Of a stretch of 12,514 nt of DNA, positions 7,010 through 12,514 are shown piece by piece. The first letter of the stretch is position 1. Every line of letters begins with the position of its first letter. The notes under the pieces were generated by a model. It was given only the letters and a program-made list of their open reading frames with translations, had not been told where the DNA came from and made no database searches. This stretch comes from Desulfobacteraceae bacterium (GTDB lineage Bacteria > Desulfobacterota > DSM-4660 > Desulfatiglandales > Desulfatiglandaceae), in NCBI GenBank assembly GCA_030611815.1, contig JAUWPC010000060.1, positions 1 to 12,514 on the forward strand. Reading direction: 5' to 3'. A program made the translations under genes and the position numbers.

Positions 7010-7159
7010 TCATTTTTTTGATAGGTCTTTTAAAAATTCAAAGAATTCCTTAAAATATTCAAGCTGGTCATGGCATAAATCATACGCAAACACGATGTGA
7101 TTTTGATAAATAGGCGCTAAATTCGAAATTACCCGTAAAAAGAACTTTTTACTGGCGCA
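7010..7159 (-). pseudogene. Possible 3' remnant of an unidentified minus-strand gene
   Basis: The minus strand is open for 49 codons before a TGA at 7012-7010, and the translation is protein-like. It has a hydrophobic stretch NHIVFAYDLCHDQLEY (about 20-35) followed by an amphipathic helix YFKEFFEFLKDLSKK (35-49). There is no in-frame ATG, and an in-frame TAA (7162-7160) bounds it upstream, only about 30 bp from the selB start, so it cannot be a complete gene. The region is clearly more AT-rich than its neighbours. It may be the tail of a gene lost when this spacer formed. The family was not recognised. Chance open frame in AT-rich leader DNA remains possible. Confidence 0.35.
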
Positions 7160-7193
7160 TTATTTTTTCTTTTGCAAATAAAAAGGTTTAACC

Positions 7194-9098
7194 ATGAAAC
7201 AGATCGTTTTGGGCACTGCGGGACATATTGACCATGGCAAGACATCTCTCATAAAGGCCCTCACGGGGATCGACACGGATCGCCTTAAGGAAGAGAAGGA
7301 ACGGGGCATTACCATTGAGCTTGGGTTTGCCCATCTGAGACTGCCAGGGGGCAAACTCCTCGGGATTATTGATGTGCCGGGTCATGAGAAGTTTGTAAAA
7401 AACATGGTTGCAGGGGCCACGGGGATTGACCTTGTTGCGTTAGTCATTGCCGCTGACGAGGGGGTTATGCCCCAGACCAGGGAGCACCTCGAAATATGTA
7501 AACTCTTGAAAATCGAGCACGGTATTGTTGTACTGACCAAGACCGACATGGTGGATGAAGACTGGCTTGAACTGGTAAGGGAGGATGTCTCAGAGTACCT
7601 TTCGGATGGTTTTTTGGCCGATGCCCCTGTTGTTGAGGTCTCATCTGTGACCGGAGAGGGTCTGAAGGGATTGATCGAAATCCTCGATAAATTAGTAGAA
7701 GAGATCCCCGAACGGGACATGGGGCATCTCTTCAGACTCCCAATCGATCGTGTGTTTACCATGAAGGGTTTTGGCACCGTGATTACCGGGACCAGCGTGT
7801 CAGGGACGATCGGAACCGGCGATGAGGTGACCATCTATCCCCAGGGCATTTCCTCCAAGATAAGGGGGTTGCATGTCCATAATAAGGAGGTCGATGAGGC
7901 GCGGGCGGGTCTGAGAACCGCCGTCAATTTACAGGGAATTGAGAAGATGATGCTGCGAAGGGGGAATATCTTAGCCACCAAAGATTCCCTCAGACCAACA
8001 TATATGGTGGATGTGGTTTTGGACCATCTCCCGAGCGCCCCTCGCAAGCTGAAAAACAGGGCCAAGGTCCGTTTCCATGCCGGCACATCGGAGGTTATCT
8101 CTACCCTGGTCCTCTTAGACAGGGACGAACTTAATCCAGGAGAGACCTGTTTTGCACAGATAAGGCTTGATGCCCCCACAGCGGTGCTGAAGGGCGACCG
8201 TTACGTGCTCAGGAGCTATTCCCCGGTCCAGACCATAGGCGGTGGGGAGATCCTGAACCCATTGCCGGACAAAAAAAAGCGGTTTTCAGATGCGGTCCTC
8301 TCTGAGCTTGAGATTCTCCATACAGGAGGAGAGAAAGAGGTCCTTGAGCTATTTGTCTCTTTGGGTCGCTTTCAAGGAGTGGAGGAGTCAGGCCTCTCTT
8401 TTTTGGCAAATATGAGCAAGAAAAAGCTGGCAGAACCGCTCAAGGCACTTAAGGCGCAAAAAAGAATCATCCAATTTGACAAAGAGCGATCACTTCTGAT
8501 CCATGCCGATTTTTTAGACAAAGCTAAGGATGAGGTCTTGGAGACCATTGCCGGATATCACAAGAAATTCCCGTTAAAAACAGGTCTAATCAAAGAGGAG
8601 TTAAGATCGAGGACAACCGGTTCAAGAAATCCAAAGCTTTTCAATTATATTATTAAACAGCTCTCACAAGGTGGAATAATAGTCCAGGAAAAAGAGGTTG
8701 TCCGCCTGAAAGAGCATAGGGTAACCTTAGCCCAGGACCAGGAGAAGGCGCGGCAGAAGATAGAAAAGATCTATGCCAAAGGCGGGCTCCAGCCTCCCTA
8801 TTTCAAGGATCTGAAGGAGGACTTCCCCGGGAATACGGCGATTGATGTCCTTGGGGTTATGGTAAAGGAAGGACTTTTACTGAAGATAAAGGAAGATCTT
8901 TATTTTCATCGCAGGGCCGTTGAAGAATTGGAAAAGAGGCTGATTGATTTCCTGAAAAAGCATGGTGAAATCACGACACCACAGTTCAAGGAGATGACCG
9001 GCACCTCCAGAAAATATACTATCCCCCTAATAGAGTACTTTGATTTATCCCAGATAACGGTCAGGGTCGGGGATAGCAGGGTTCTTAGGAAAAAATAG
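7194..9098 (+). CDS. selB: Selenocysteine-specific translation elongation factor SelB
   Basis: This 634-aa GTPase carries Sec-tRNA(Sec) to the ribosome and recognises the SECIS hairpin downstream of UGA codons. GTPase motifs are intact: G1 GHIDHGKT (10-17), switch RGIT (37-40), G3 DVPGHE (60-65), G4 TKTD (115-118, in place of NKxD as is usual in SelB) and SSVTGEGL (150-157). EF-Tu-like beta-barrel domains span about 175-355 (KGFGTVITGT, IGGGEILNP). The C-terminal third (about 365-634) is the string of winged helices that binds SECIS, closing with VGDSRVLRKK. Full length is normal for bacterial SelB. The ATG follows a weak AAGG. selA, selC and selD are not in the window; yqeC and an xdhC-like gene lie directly downstream, suggesting that a selenium-dependent molybdenum hydroxylase is a major client. 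Confidence 0.97.
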   Translation: MKQIVLGTAGHIDHGKTSLIKALTGIDTDRLKEEKERGITIELGFAHLRLPGGKLLGIIDVPGHEKFVKNMVAGATGIDLVALVIAADEGVMPQTREHLEICKLLKIEHGIVVLTKTDMVDEDWLELVREDVSEYLSDGFLADAPVVEVSSVTGEGLKGLIEILDKLVEEIPERDMGHLFRLPIDRVFTMKGFGTVITGTSVSGTIGTGDEVTIYPQGISSKIRGLHVHNKEVDEARAGLRTAVNLQGIEKMMLRRGNILATKDSLRPTYMVDVVLDHLPSAPRKLKNRAKVRFHAGTSEVISTLVLLDRDELNPGETCFAQIRLDAPTAVLKGDRYVLRSYSPVQTIGGGEILNPLPDKKKRFSDAVLSELEILHTGGEKEVLELFVSLGRFQGVEESGLSFLANMSKKKLAEPLKALKAQKRIIQFDKERSLLIHADFLDKAKDEVLETIAGYHKKFPLKTGLIKEELRSRTTGSRNPKLFNYIIKQLSQGGIIVQEKEVVRLKEHRVTLAQDQEKARQKIEKIYAKGGLQPPYFKDLKEDFPGNTAIDVLGVMVKEGLLLKIKEDLYFHRRAVEELEKRLIDFLKKHGEITTPQFKEMTGTSRKYTIPLIEYFDLSQITVRVGDSRVLRKK

Positions 9099-9110
9099 GA
9101 GGAATCCGGG

Positions 9111-9147
9111 GATTGATGATTGTCGATTGTCGATTGATGATTGATGA
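9111..9147. repeat. GATTG-rich tandem tract after selB
   Basis: Overlapping units of GATTGATGATT and GATTGTC repeat through this tract, beginning 12 nt after the selB stop. A closely similar tract (GATTGATGATGG followed by GATTGTTGATTGTC) lies at the 3' end of the xdhC-like gene (11306-11340), so this is one dispersed family used at two gene ends. Confidence 0.7.
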
Positions 9148-9213
9148 ACGAATGGAAAGGAAAGAAGGCAGCATTGCGGGATGAGTGGATGAATAGGATG
9201 GGCGGAAAGGACA

Positions 9214-9241
9214 GAGGTCGGATGTCGGAGGTCGGAGGTCG
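9214..9241. repeat. 7-bp tandem repeat (GAGGTCG x4) before yqeC
   Basis: Four contiguous 7-mers are present: GAGGTCG at 9214, GATGTCG at 9221, GAGGTCG at 9228 and GAGGTCG at 9235. The only GGAGG upstream of yqeC (9234-9238) is formed at the junction of the last two units, 12 nt before the ATG at 9251, so the repeat probably supplies that gene's ribosome-binding site. Confidence 0.8.
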
Positions 9242-9250
9242 GAACTGCGG

Positions 9251-10024
9251 ATGGGGTTGATTTCTGCATTGGGCCTCGGGCCGAGAGAGCATATAGCCAT
9301 TGTGGGTGGAGGAGGAAAGACCTCACTCTGTTTTGCTTTAGCTGAGGAACTGCTGGAGGCCGGAACAAGAGTAATCACTACCACAACCACTAAGGTCCGA
9401 CACAGAGAGGCCAATCGCGCTCCCTGTGTGGTTTTTTGCCCTTCCGGTGCACTCTCTTATGAAGATCTGAAGGAAGGACTCAAGAGAGATGGACATATTT
9501 TTGTAGCTCAAGGGCTTCTTGCGTCCGGCAAGGTTGAAGGAATAAATCGGGCCATGGCAGACTCCTTGTTTCTGGACCTGCAGGTCGATCATGTAATTAT
9601 AGAGGCAGACGGCGCTGCAGGACGGCCGGTAAAGGCGCCGGCCGCGCAGGAGCCTGTAATTCCCTCTTCCGCGACCATGGTAATTGCCGTGATAGGCCTG
9701 GAGGCCTTGGGGAGGCCCTTGGATCCGGAGATCGTCTTCAGGCCTGAGCTTTTTAGAGAGATAACGGGCCTTGATGACGGAGAGACCATTACACCGGCAG
9801 CGCTTGCCAGGGTCTTTCAGTCACCCAATGGTCTTTTCAAGGGCGCCCCTGATTCCGCAAGAAGGATTGCGTTTTTGAATAAGCTGGATCTTCTTGCCTC
9901 TGAGGAAGAGGGGAGAACCTTGGCCCGGCTTTTGCTCCGGGACCCGCATGCACCGGTGGAACGTGTGGTGATGGGTTCTTTATTGAGAAAAGAGTATTTA
10001 GGGATTGAAGAATTGAGGAATTGA
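9251..10024 (+). CDS. yqeC: Selenium-dependent hydroxylase accessory protein YqeC
   Basis: This 257-aa cytoplasmic protein has a P-loop-like VGGGGKTS at residues 18-25, TTTTTK at 43-48, IIEADGAAGRPVKAP at 116-130 and FLNKLDL at 208-214. This is the pattern of YqeC, a putative nucleotide-binding accessory factor found with YqeB and SelD in genomes with selenium-dependent molybdenum hydroxylases. Its biochemical role is not firmly established; insertion or activation of a labile selenium ligand at the molybdenum centre is the standing idea. Position between selB and an xdhC-like gene supports the call. The start at 9251 is the only ATG giving a family-like N-terminus. The final residues (GIEELRN) and the stop lie in an 8-bp tandem repeat, so the natural C-terminus may have been altered. 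yqeB is not visible in this window. Confidence 0.9.
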   Translation: MGLISALGLGPREHIAIVGGGGKTSLCFALAEELLEAGTRVITTTTTKVRHREANRAPCVVFCPSGALSYEDLKEGLKRDGHIFVAQGLLASGKVEGINRAMADSLFLDLQVDHVIIEADGAAGRPVKAPAAQEPVIPSSATMVIAVIGLEALGRPLDPEIVFRPELFREITGLDDGETITPAALARVFQSPNGLFKGAPDSARRIAFLNKLDLLASEEEGRTLARLLLRDPHAPVERVVMGSLLRKEYLGIEELRN

Positions 10025-10050
10025 GGGATTTAGGAATTGAAGGATTTAGG
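10001..10050. repeat. AATTGAGG-type tandem tract over the yqeC stop codon
   Basis: Degenerate 8-bp units (AATTGAGG, AATTGAGG, GATTTAGG, AATTGAAGG, ATTTAGG) run from 10001 to 10050. The TGA stop of yqeC at 10022-10024 lies within them, so the last seven or so residues are repeat-encoded. Confidence 0.75.
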
Positions 10051-10199
10051 CCCCGGTGAAATGCGCTCTGCTGTCATTACCATGAATTTCACGGGATAAA
10101 GATTGAAGGTTGGATGGAGGAGGGATACATAATCTGCGATAATCTGCGCCTGCCCCATGAAATGCTTTTTGTTTTTCTATTTCATCGGGATAATCTGCG
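10051..10199. repeat. Two palindromic units plus an ATAATCTGCG triplet upstream of the xdhC-like gene
   Basis: Unit A pairs CCCCGGTGAAAT (10051-10062) with ATTTCACGGG (10086-10095). Unit B pairs CCCCATGAAAT (10153-10163) with ATTTCATCGGG (10179-10189), a 15-nt T-rich loop and 10 of 11 matches. The two units share the CCCC-x-TGAAATGC left arm. The 10-mer ATAATCTGCG occurs three times (10129-10138, 10139-10148, 10190-10199). Together they fill most of the 220-bp gap between yqeC and the xdhC-like gene; no ORF, tRNA or convincing terminator was seen there. Confidence 0.75.
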
Positions 10200-10244
10200 G
10201 ATGGGATTTGGGAATTTAGGAATTCTCCCGGGTAAGAAGCTACT

Positions 10245-11312
10245 ATGAAAGGAATATACGAGACGATTGATCAGTTATTTGAAAGGGATGGTTCTGCAGT
10301 GCTTGCTACCATTATCCGGCAGGCAGGCCCCTCCCCGCGGGGGACCGGGACCAAATGCCTGATTATGGATGACGGTTCATTTATCGGCACCATTGGAGGG
10401 GGTATCCTTGAGGCCCGCACATTGGAGAAGGCCAGGGAGGTATTCGACGCCGGTCTCCCGGCCCGGCTCTATTTCTCCCTCGAGGGCACTGATGTTGCTG
10501 AAACCGACATGCTTTGCGGGGGCAGGGTCGAGGTGTTTCTGGAACCAATATCAGCCCTGAACCCGGTCCATGTCGCGGTATTTCAGGAGGCATGGAAGGG
10601 CCTGAGCCAGGGAGGAGGGGGTCTTCTTATCACCCTGATCGACCGGGACCGGTGGCAGGGTGGAAAGCAGCCTAAGCTGTTCTTAGGGAAAAATGGGGAA
10701 AGGACCGGTTCCCTGCCAAAGGCAAAGGGGATAGAGAATCTCCTTGCCGAAAGGCTGGGAAAGATGATGCGATCACAACAACTCTCCCTTTTTTCCATGA
10801 ACGATGATGAGGGGAACCCGGTCGAGGTCCTTGCGGAACCGGTCATAGCCGCCTCATTTCTTTATGTATTCGGCGCCGGTCATGTATCGAAACAGATTGT
10901 TCCATTGGCAAACCTGGTTGGTTTCCATGCGGTGGTAATCGATGACCGGGAGGAATTTGCCGATCCCAGGCTCTTCCCGGAGGCAAAGGAGATCCGTTAC
11001 ATCCCTTTCGAGGGGGCGATGGAGAGACTGGCCATCGATAAATCCTCCTTTGTGGTGATCGTGACAAGGGGGCATATGCATGATAAGACCGTTCTGGCCC
11101 AATCATTAAAAACAGGGGCTAAGTATATTGGGATGATCGGAAGCAAACGAAAGAGAGATATTATTTATGAGAAATTGTTGGAGGAAGGGTTCACTAAGCA
11201 GGATATTGACAGGGTCCATTCTCCCATCGGTCTCGATATCGGTGCAGAGACGCCTGAAGAGATCGCCGTGAGCATCGTGGCCGAATTGATAAAGGTGAGG
11301 GCTTTGGATTGA
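10245..11312 (+). CDS. XdhC/CoxI-family molybdenum-enzyme maturation protein
   Basis: This 355-aa protein has both XdhC/CoxI domains. The N-terminal part has SPRGTGTKCLI (30-40), FIGTIGGGILEA (46-57) and the conserved DMLCGG with Cys91 (88-93). The C-terminal Rossmann part has FGAGHVS (209-215), VTRGHMHD (273-280), IGMIGSKRK (295-303) and SPIGLDIGAETPEEIA (326-341). Family members bind molybdenum cofactor, promote its sulfuration and hand it to xanthine dehydrogenase-type or CO dehydrogenase-type hydroxylases. Next to yqeC and selB it may serve a selenium-dependent hydroxylase, which is an inference. The ATG at 10245 is preceded by only a weak AAGAAG. The stop TGA (11310-11312) sits at the beginning of a GATTG-rich repeat tract. 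No hydroxylase subunit gene is in the window. Confidence 0.93.
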   Translation: MKGIYETIDQLFERDGSAVLATIIRQAGPSPRGTGTKCLIMDDGSFIGTIGGGILEARTLEKAREVFDAGLPARLYFSLEGTDVAETDMLCGGRVEVFLEPISALNPVHVAVFQEAWKGLSQGGGGLLITLIDRDRWQGGKQPKLFLGKNGERTGSLPKAKGIENLLAERLGKMMRSQQLSLFSMNDDEGNPVEVLAEPVIAASFLYVFGAGHVSKQIVPLANLVGFHAVVIDDREEFADPRLFPEAKEIRYIPFEGAMERLAIDKSSFVVIVTRGHMHDKTVLAQSLKTGAKYIGMIGSKRKRDIIYEKLLEEGFTKQDIDRVHSPIGLDIGAETPEEIAVSIVAELIKVRALD

Positions 11313-11340
11313 TGATGGATGATTGTTGATTGTCGATTGA
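11306..11340. repeat. GATTG-rich tandem tract over the xdhC-like stop codon
   Basis: Repeated GATTGAT/GATGGAT/GATTGTT/GATTGTC units contain the stop codon at 11310-11312 and resemble the tract after selB (9111-9147). Confidence 0.7.
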
Positions 11341-11370
11341 AAAAACCGCTTTGTGTTTTTTTATCCCAAC

Positions 11371-11443
11371 GGAATGACCATTGAATGATTATCGAATGAC
11401 GACGAAGCAATGACCAAAGACAAATAACCAATAACAAACCAAC
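11371..11443. repeat. Degenerate ATGAC/AATAAC tract upstream of the LUD gene
   Basis: Imperfect units such as GAATGACC, GAATGATT, GAATGAC, CAATGACC, AAATAACC and AATAACAAACC fill the leader of the LUD gene and end at its ribosome-binding site. The order of units drifts, so this is a decayed repeat rather than a clean array. The weak A6C/GT6 inverted repeat at 11340-11361 lies just before it. Confidence 0.45.
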
Positions 11444-11448
11444 GGAGG
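11444..11448 (+). promoter_or_regulatory. Ribosome-binding site of the LUD gene
   Basis: GGAGG lies 4 nt before the ATG at 11453 (GGAGGT with 3-nt spacing). It is a strong though slightly close Shine-Dalgarno and supports that start. Confidence 0.65.
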
Positions 11449-11452
11449 TCTA

Positions 11453-12100
11453 ATGACGGGGGAGAGTTATCAGCCATGGCTTTGGGAAAAGTTAGGGGAG
11501 AGGTGCGTCAAGAATCTGAAAAAGCATGGGTTTGACGCCCATTTTGTCTCTACTCCTGATGAGGCAAAGGACCTTATCCTCAGCATGGTTTCCGGTCATG
11601 AAACCTTTGGATTCGGGGGGTCTGATACCACAAGGTCTTTGGGGATAATAGAGAAGCTGAAGGCTGATGGTAAGACTGTGTATGATCATTGGCAAACAGG
11701 CCTTACTAAGGAAGAGGATCTAAAGATACGCCTCCAGCAGGGGAGGTGTGATTGCTTCCTTTGCAGCGCCAATGCCATTTCAGTCACTGGAGAGGTAATC
11801 AATGTGGACGGCATAGGCAACCGGACCGATGCAATGACCTTTGGCCCAAAGAAAGTCCTGATCATTGCAGGGATGAACAAGGTTACCCCTGATCTCGAAT
11901 CGGCGCTCACGAGAGTCAGAGATGTTGCCGGGCCGATGAGGGCTAAGAGCCTTGGTATGGAAACTCCCTGTGCCGAGACCGGTATATGCAGCGACTGCGA
12001 TTCTCCGCAGCGCATCTGTCGGATAACGGTAATCCTTCACCGCAAGCCTATGATGACCGACATATCTGTAATCCTGATAAACCAGTCTATGGGGTTCTGA
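11453..12100 (+). CDS. LUD-domain protein (LutC/YkgG-like, 'lactate utilization protein')
   Basis: This 215-aa protein shows the LUD (DUF162) core: GFGGSDTTRSLG (53-64), SANAISVTGEVINVDG (105-120) and FGPKKVLIIAGMNKV (130-144). The C-terminal cysteine cluster is Cys173, Cys179, Cys182 and Cys189 (PCAETGICSDC...RICR), and another close set sits at Cys99, Cys101 and Cys104. These could bind metal or an iron-sulfur cluster, but that is inferred. LUD proteins include LutC/LutB subunits of the iron-sulfur lactate dehydrogenase; no lutA or lutB is nearby, so a stand-alone role is likely and lactate oxidation should not be assumed. Its TGA overlaps the next ATG by one base, indicating coupled translation. 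Length is normal for the short DUF162 group. Confidence 0.9.
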   Translation: MTGESYQPWLWEKLGERCVKNLKKHGFDAHFVSTPDEAKDLILSMVSGHETFGFGGSDTTRSLGIIEKLKADGKTVYDHWQTGLTKEEDLKIRLQQGRCDCFLCSANAISVTGEVINVDGIGNRTDAMTFGPKKVLIIAGMNKVTPDLESALTRVRDVAGPMRAKSLGMETPCAETGICSDCDSPQRICRITVILHRKPMMTDISVILINQSMGF

Positions 12101-12351
12101 TGACAAAACATACTCACCGCTTTGTAGAAGAATTTGATGGCCTTGTGGGTTTCGGCTTTGACCGTGAAGGGGATGAAAATACCCTGACATATTATCTCCA
12201 GAAATTCTCAGATGACGAGTGCATGGCCCTCATCCGGGAGCGGATATCACAGGGAGACATGGAGGAGCTTTTTGACCTTCTCACACGGTTGCTAAAGGCC
12301 TGCCTTGCCGAAAAGGAATACCATCAAGTTTTCCTCAAGGAAGGCAAGTAG
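12100..12351 (+). CDS. Small conserved protein ('cytoplasmic protein' family)
   Basis: This 83-aa acidic protein begins MTKHTHRFVEEFDGLVGFGF. It is helical in its second half, with segments LTYYLQKFSDDECM and LFDLLTRLLKACLAE, and has no signal peptide or membrane helix. I recall near-identical layouts labelled only 'cytoplasmic protein' in Desulfobacterota; the function is unknown. The ATG at 12100 overlaps the LUD stop (TGATG). A longer open frame extends back into the LUD gene to 11986 but simply overlaps coding sequence, so the short start is preferred. Tight coupling suggests that it acts with, or is made in proportion to, the LUD protein. Confidence 0.78.
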   Translation: MTKHTHRFVEEFDGLVGFGFDREGDENTLTYYLQKFSDDECMALIRERISQGDMEELFDLLTRLLKACLAEKEYHQVFLKEGK

Positions 12352-12361
12352 TGCCTGAACG

Positions 12362-12379
12362 AAAAGTGACCTAAAGTGC
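12362..12379. repeat. AAAGTG repeat in the second convergent junction
   Basis: Two AAAGTG copies sit in the 28-bp gap between the small conserved gene and the minus-strand gene that ends at 12380. The 10-mer CCTAAAGTGC (12370-12379) is identical to 3515-3524 in the other convergent junction. Confidence 0.6.
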
Positions 12380-12514
12380 CTATTTATCCCGTTTGCAGCG
12401 GGGAAGTTCAAGGTAATATTTAACATTTTCAAATTGTCTAAAGTTCTCGATCAAGGTCTTGGCTGAGCGAGCCCTAAACACCCCTATGCGGGAATAAGGG
12501 CGCGTATTTTCTGG
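12380..12514 (-). CDS. 3' end of an unidentified minus-strand gene, cut by the window edge
   Basis: Reading from the right edge leftwards, 44 sense codons precede a TAG at 12382-12380. The peptide looks like a genuine C-terminus, with RPYSRIGVFRARSAK (5-19), LIENFRQFENVKYYLEL (21-37) and a basic end, PRCKRDK. An open frame of this length can arise by chance, but the composition and the convergent position facing the previous gene support a real gene. The family is not recognised. The start and most of the protein lie outside the window. Confidence 0.5.
   Translation of the reverse strand, partial: PENTRPYSRIGVFRARSAKTLIENFRQFENVKYYLELPRCKRDK

Noticed and set aside
6977..7193. tRNA-Sec (selC) near selB
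   Set aside because: No acceptor stem, TTCGAAT-like T-arm or CCA-type end was found in this or the other spacers.
9111..9147. Short direct repeats as a CRISPR array
   Set aside because: Units are 7-11 bp and contiguous, without unique spacers, and no cas genes are present.
11340..11361. A6C ... GT6 inverted repeat as an intrinsic terminator after the xdhC-like gene
   Set aside because: The stem is almost only A-T pairs with no GC-rich core, so it is too weak to call.
11986..12099. Longer N-terminus for the small protein starting at 11986
   Set aside because: The extension lies wholly within the LUD coding region in another frame and does not look protein-like; the TGATG overlap start is typical.
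12098..12100. TGA stop codons read as selenocysteine, given selB in the window
   Set aside because: Reading past the TGA stops of the zinc ribbon, yqeC, the xdhC-like gene and the LUD gene gives early stops or out-of-family sequence, and no conserved Sec context is seen.

Overview
The window looks like ordinary chromosome from an anaerobic member of the Desulfobacterota (former Deltaproteobacteria). That placement is an inference. It rests on a DUF6178-like protein, a LUD-domain gene followed by a small 'cytoplasmic protein' of a kind I associate with this phylum, selenocysteine machinery next to molybdenum-hydroxylase maturation genes, and gene junctions packed with short tandem and palindromic repeats. 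No tRNA, rRNA, CRISPR array, transposase or integrase was recognised.

Layout. (1) Positions 1-3506, plus strand: an FmdB-like zinc ribbon, a secreted membrane-anchored NEW3-type protein, an ABC ATPase and an ABC-2 permease form one probable operon. A 169-bp palindromic element separates ATPase from permease. (2) Positions 3551-5275, minus strand: a 574-aa DUF6178-like protein starting at TTG, convergent with the operon and divergent from what follows. The divergent spacer (5276-5450) holds an 8-bp inverted repeat carrying TTGACA on both strands. (3) Positions 5451-6976, plus strand: a metallo-beta-lactamase-fold hydrolase and an alpha/beta hydrolase overlapping by 4 nt (GTGA). (4) Positions 7194-11312, plus strand: selB, yqeC and an xdhC/coxI-family gene, separated by repeat-filled spacers. 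(5) Positions 11453-12351, plus strand: a LUD-domain protein overlapping by 1 nt a small conserved protein. (6) From 12380 to the right edge, the 3' end of a minus-strand gene.

How the genes fit together. SelB delivers Sec-tRNA to UGA codons. YqeC is a marker of selenium-dependent molybdenum hydroxylases, and XdhC-family proteins mature molybdenum cofactor for xanthine dehydrogenase-type enzymes. Regions 4 and 5 therefore suggest a selenium/molybdenum enzyme maturation neighbourhood; the target hydroxylase, yqeB, selA, selD and selC are not in view. Region 1 looks like an export or envelope-remodelling ABC system with a dedicated extracytoplasmic subunit.

No clearly new system was found. The least explained signal is the repeat landscape. 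Several gene 3' ends run into or abut short tandem repeats, the two clearest convergent junctions share CCTAAAGTGC, and two ribosome-binding sites appear to be supplied by or abut repeats. Two minus-strand coding traces (7010-7159 and 12380-12514) are also worth a look.
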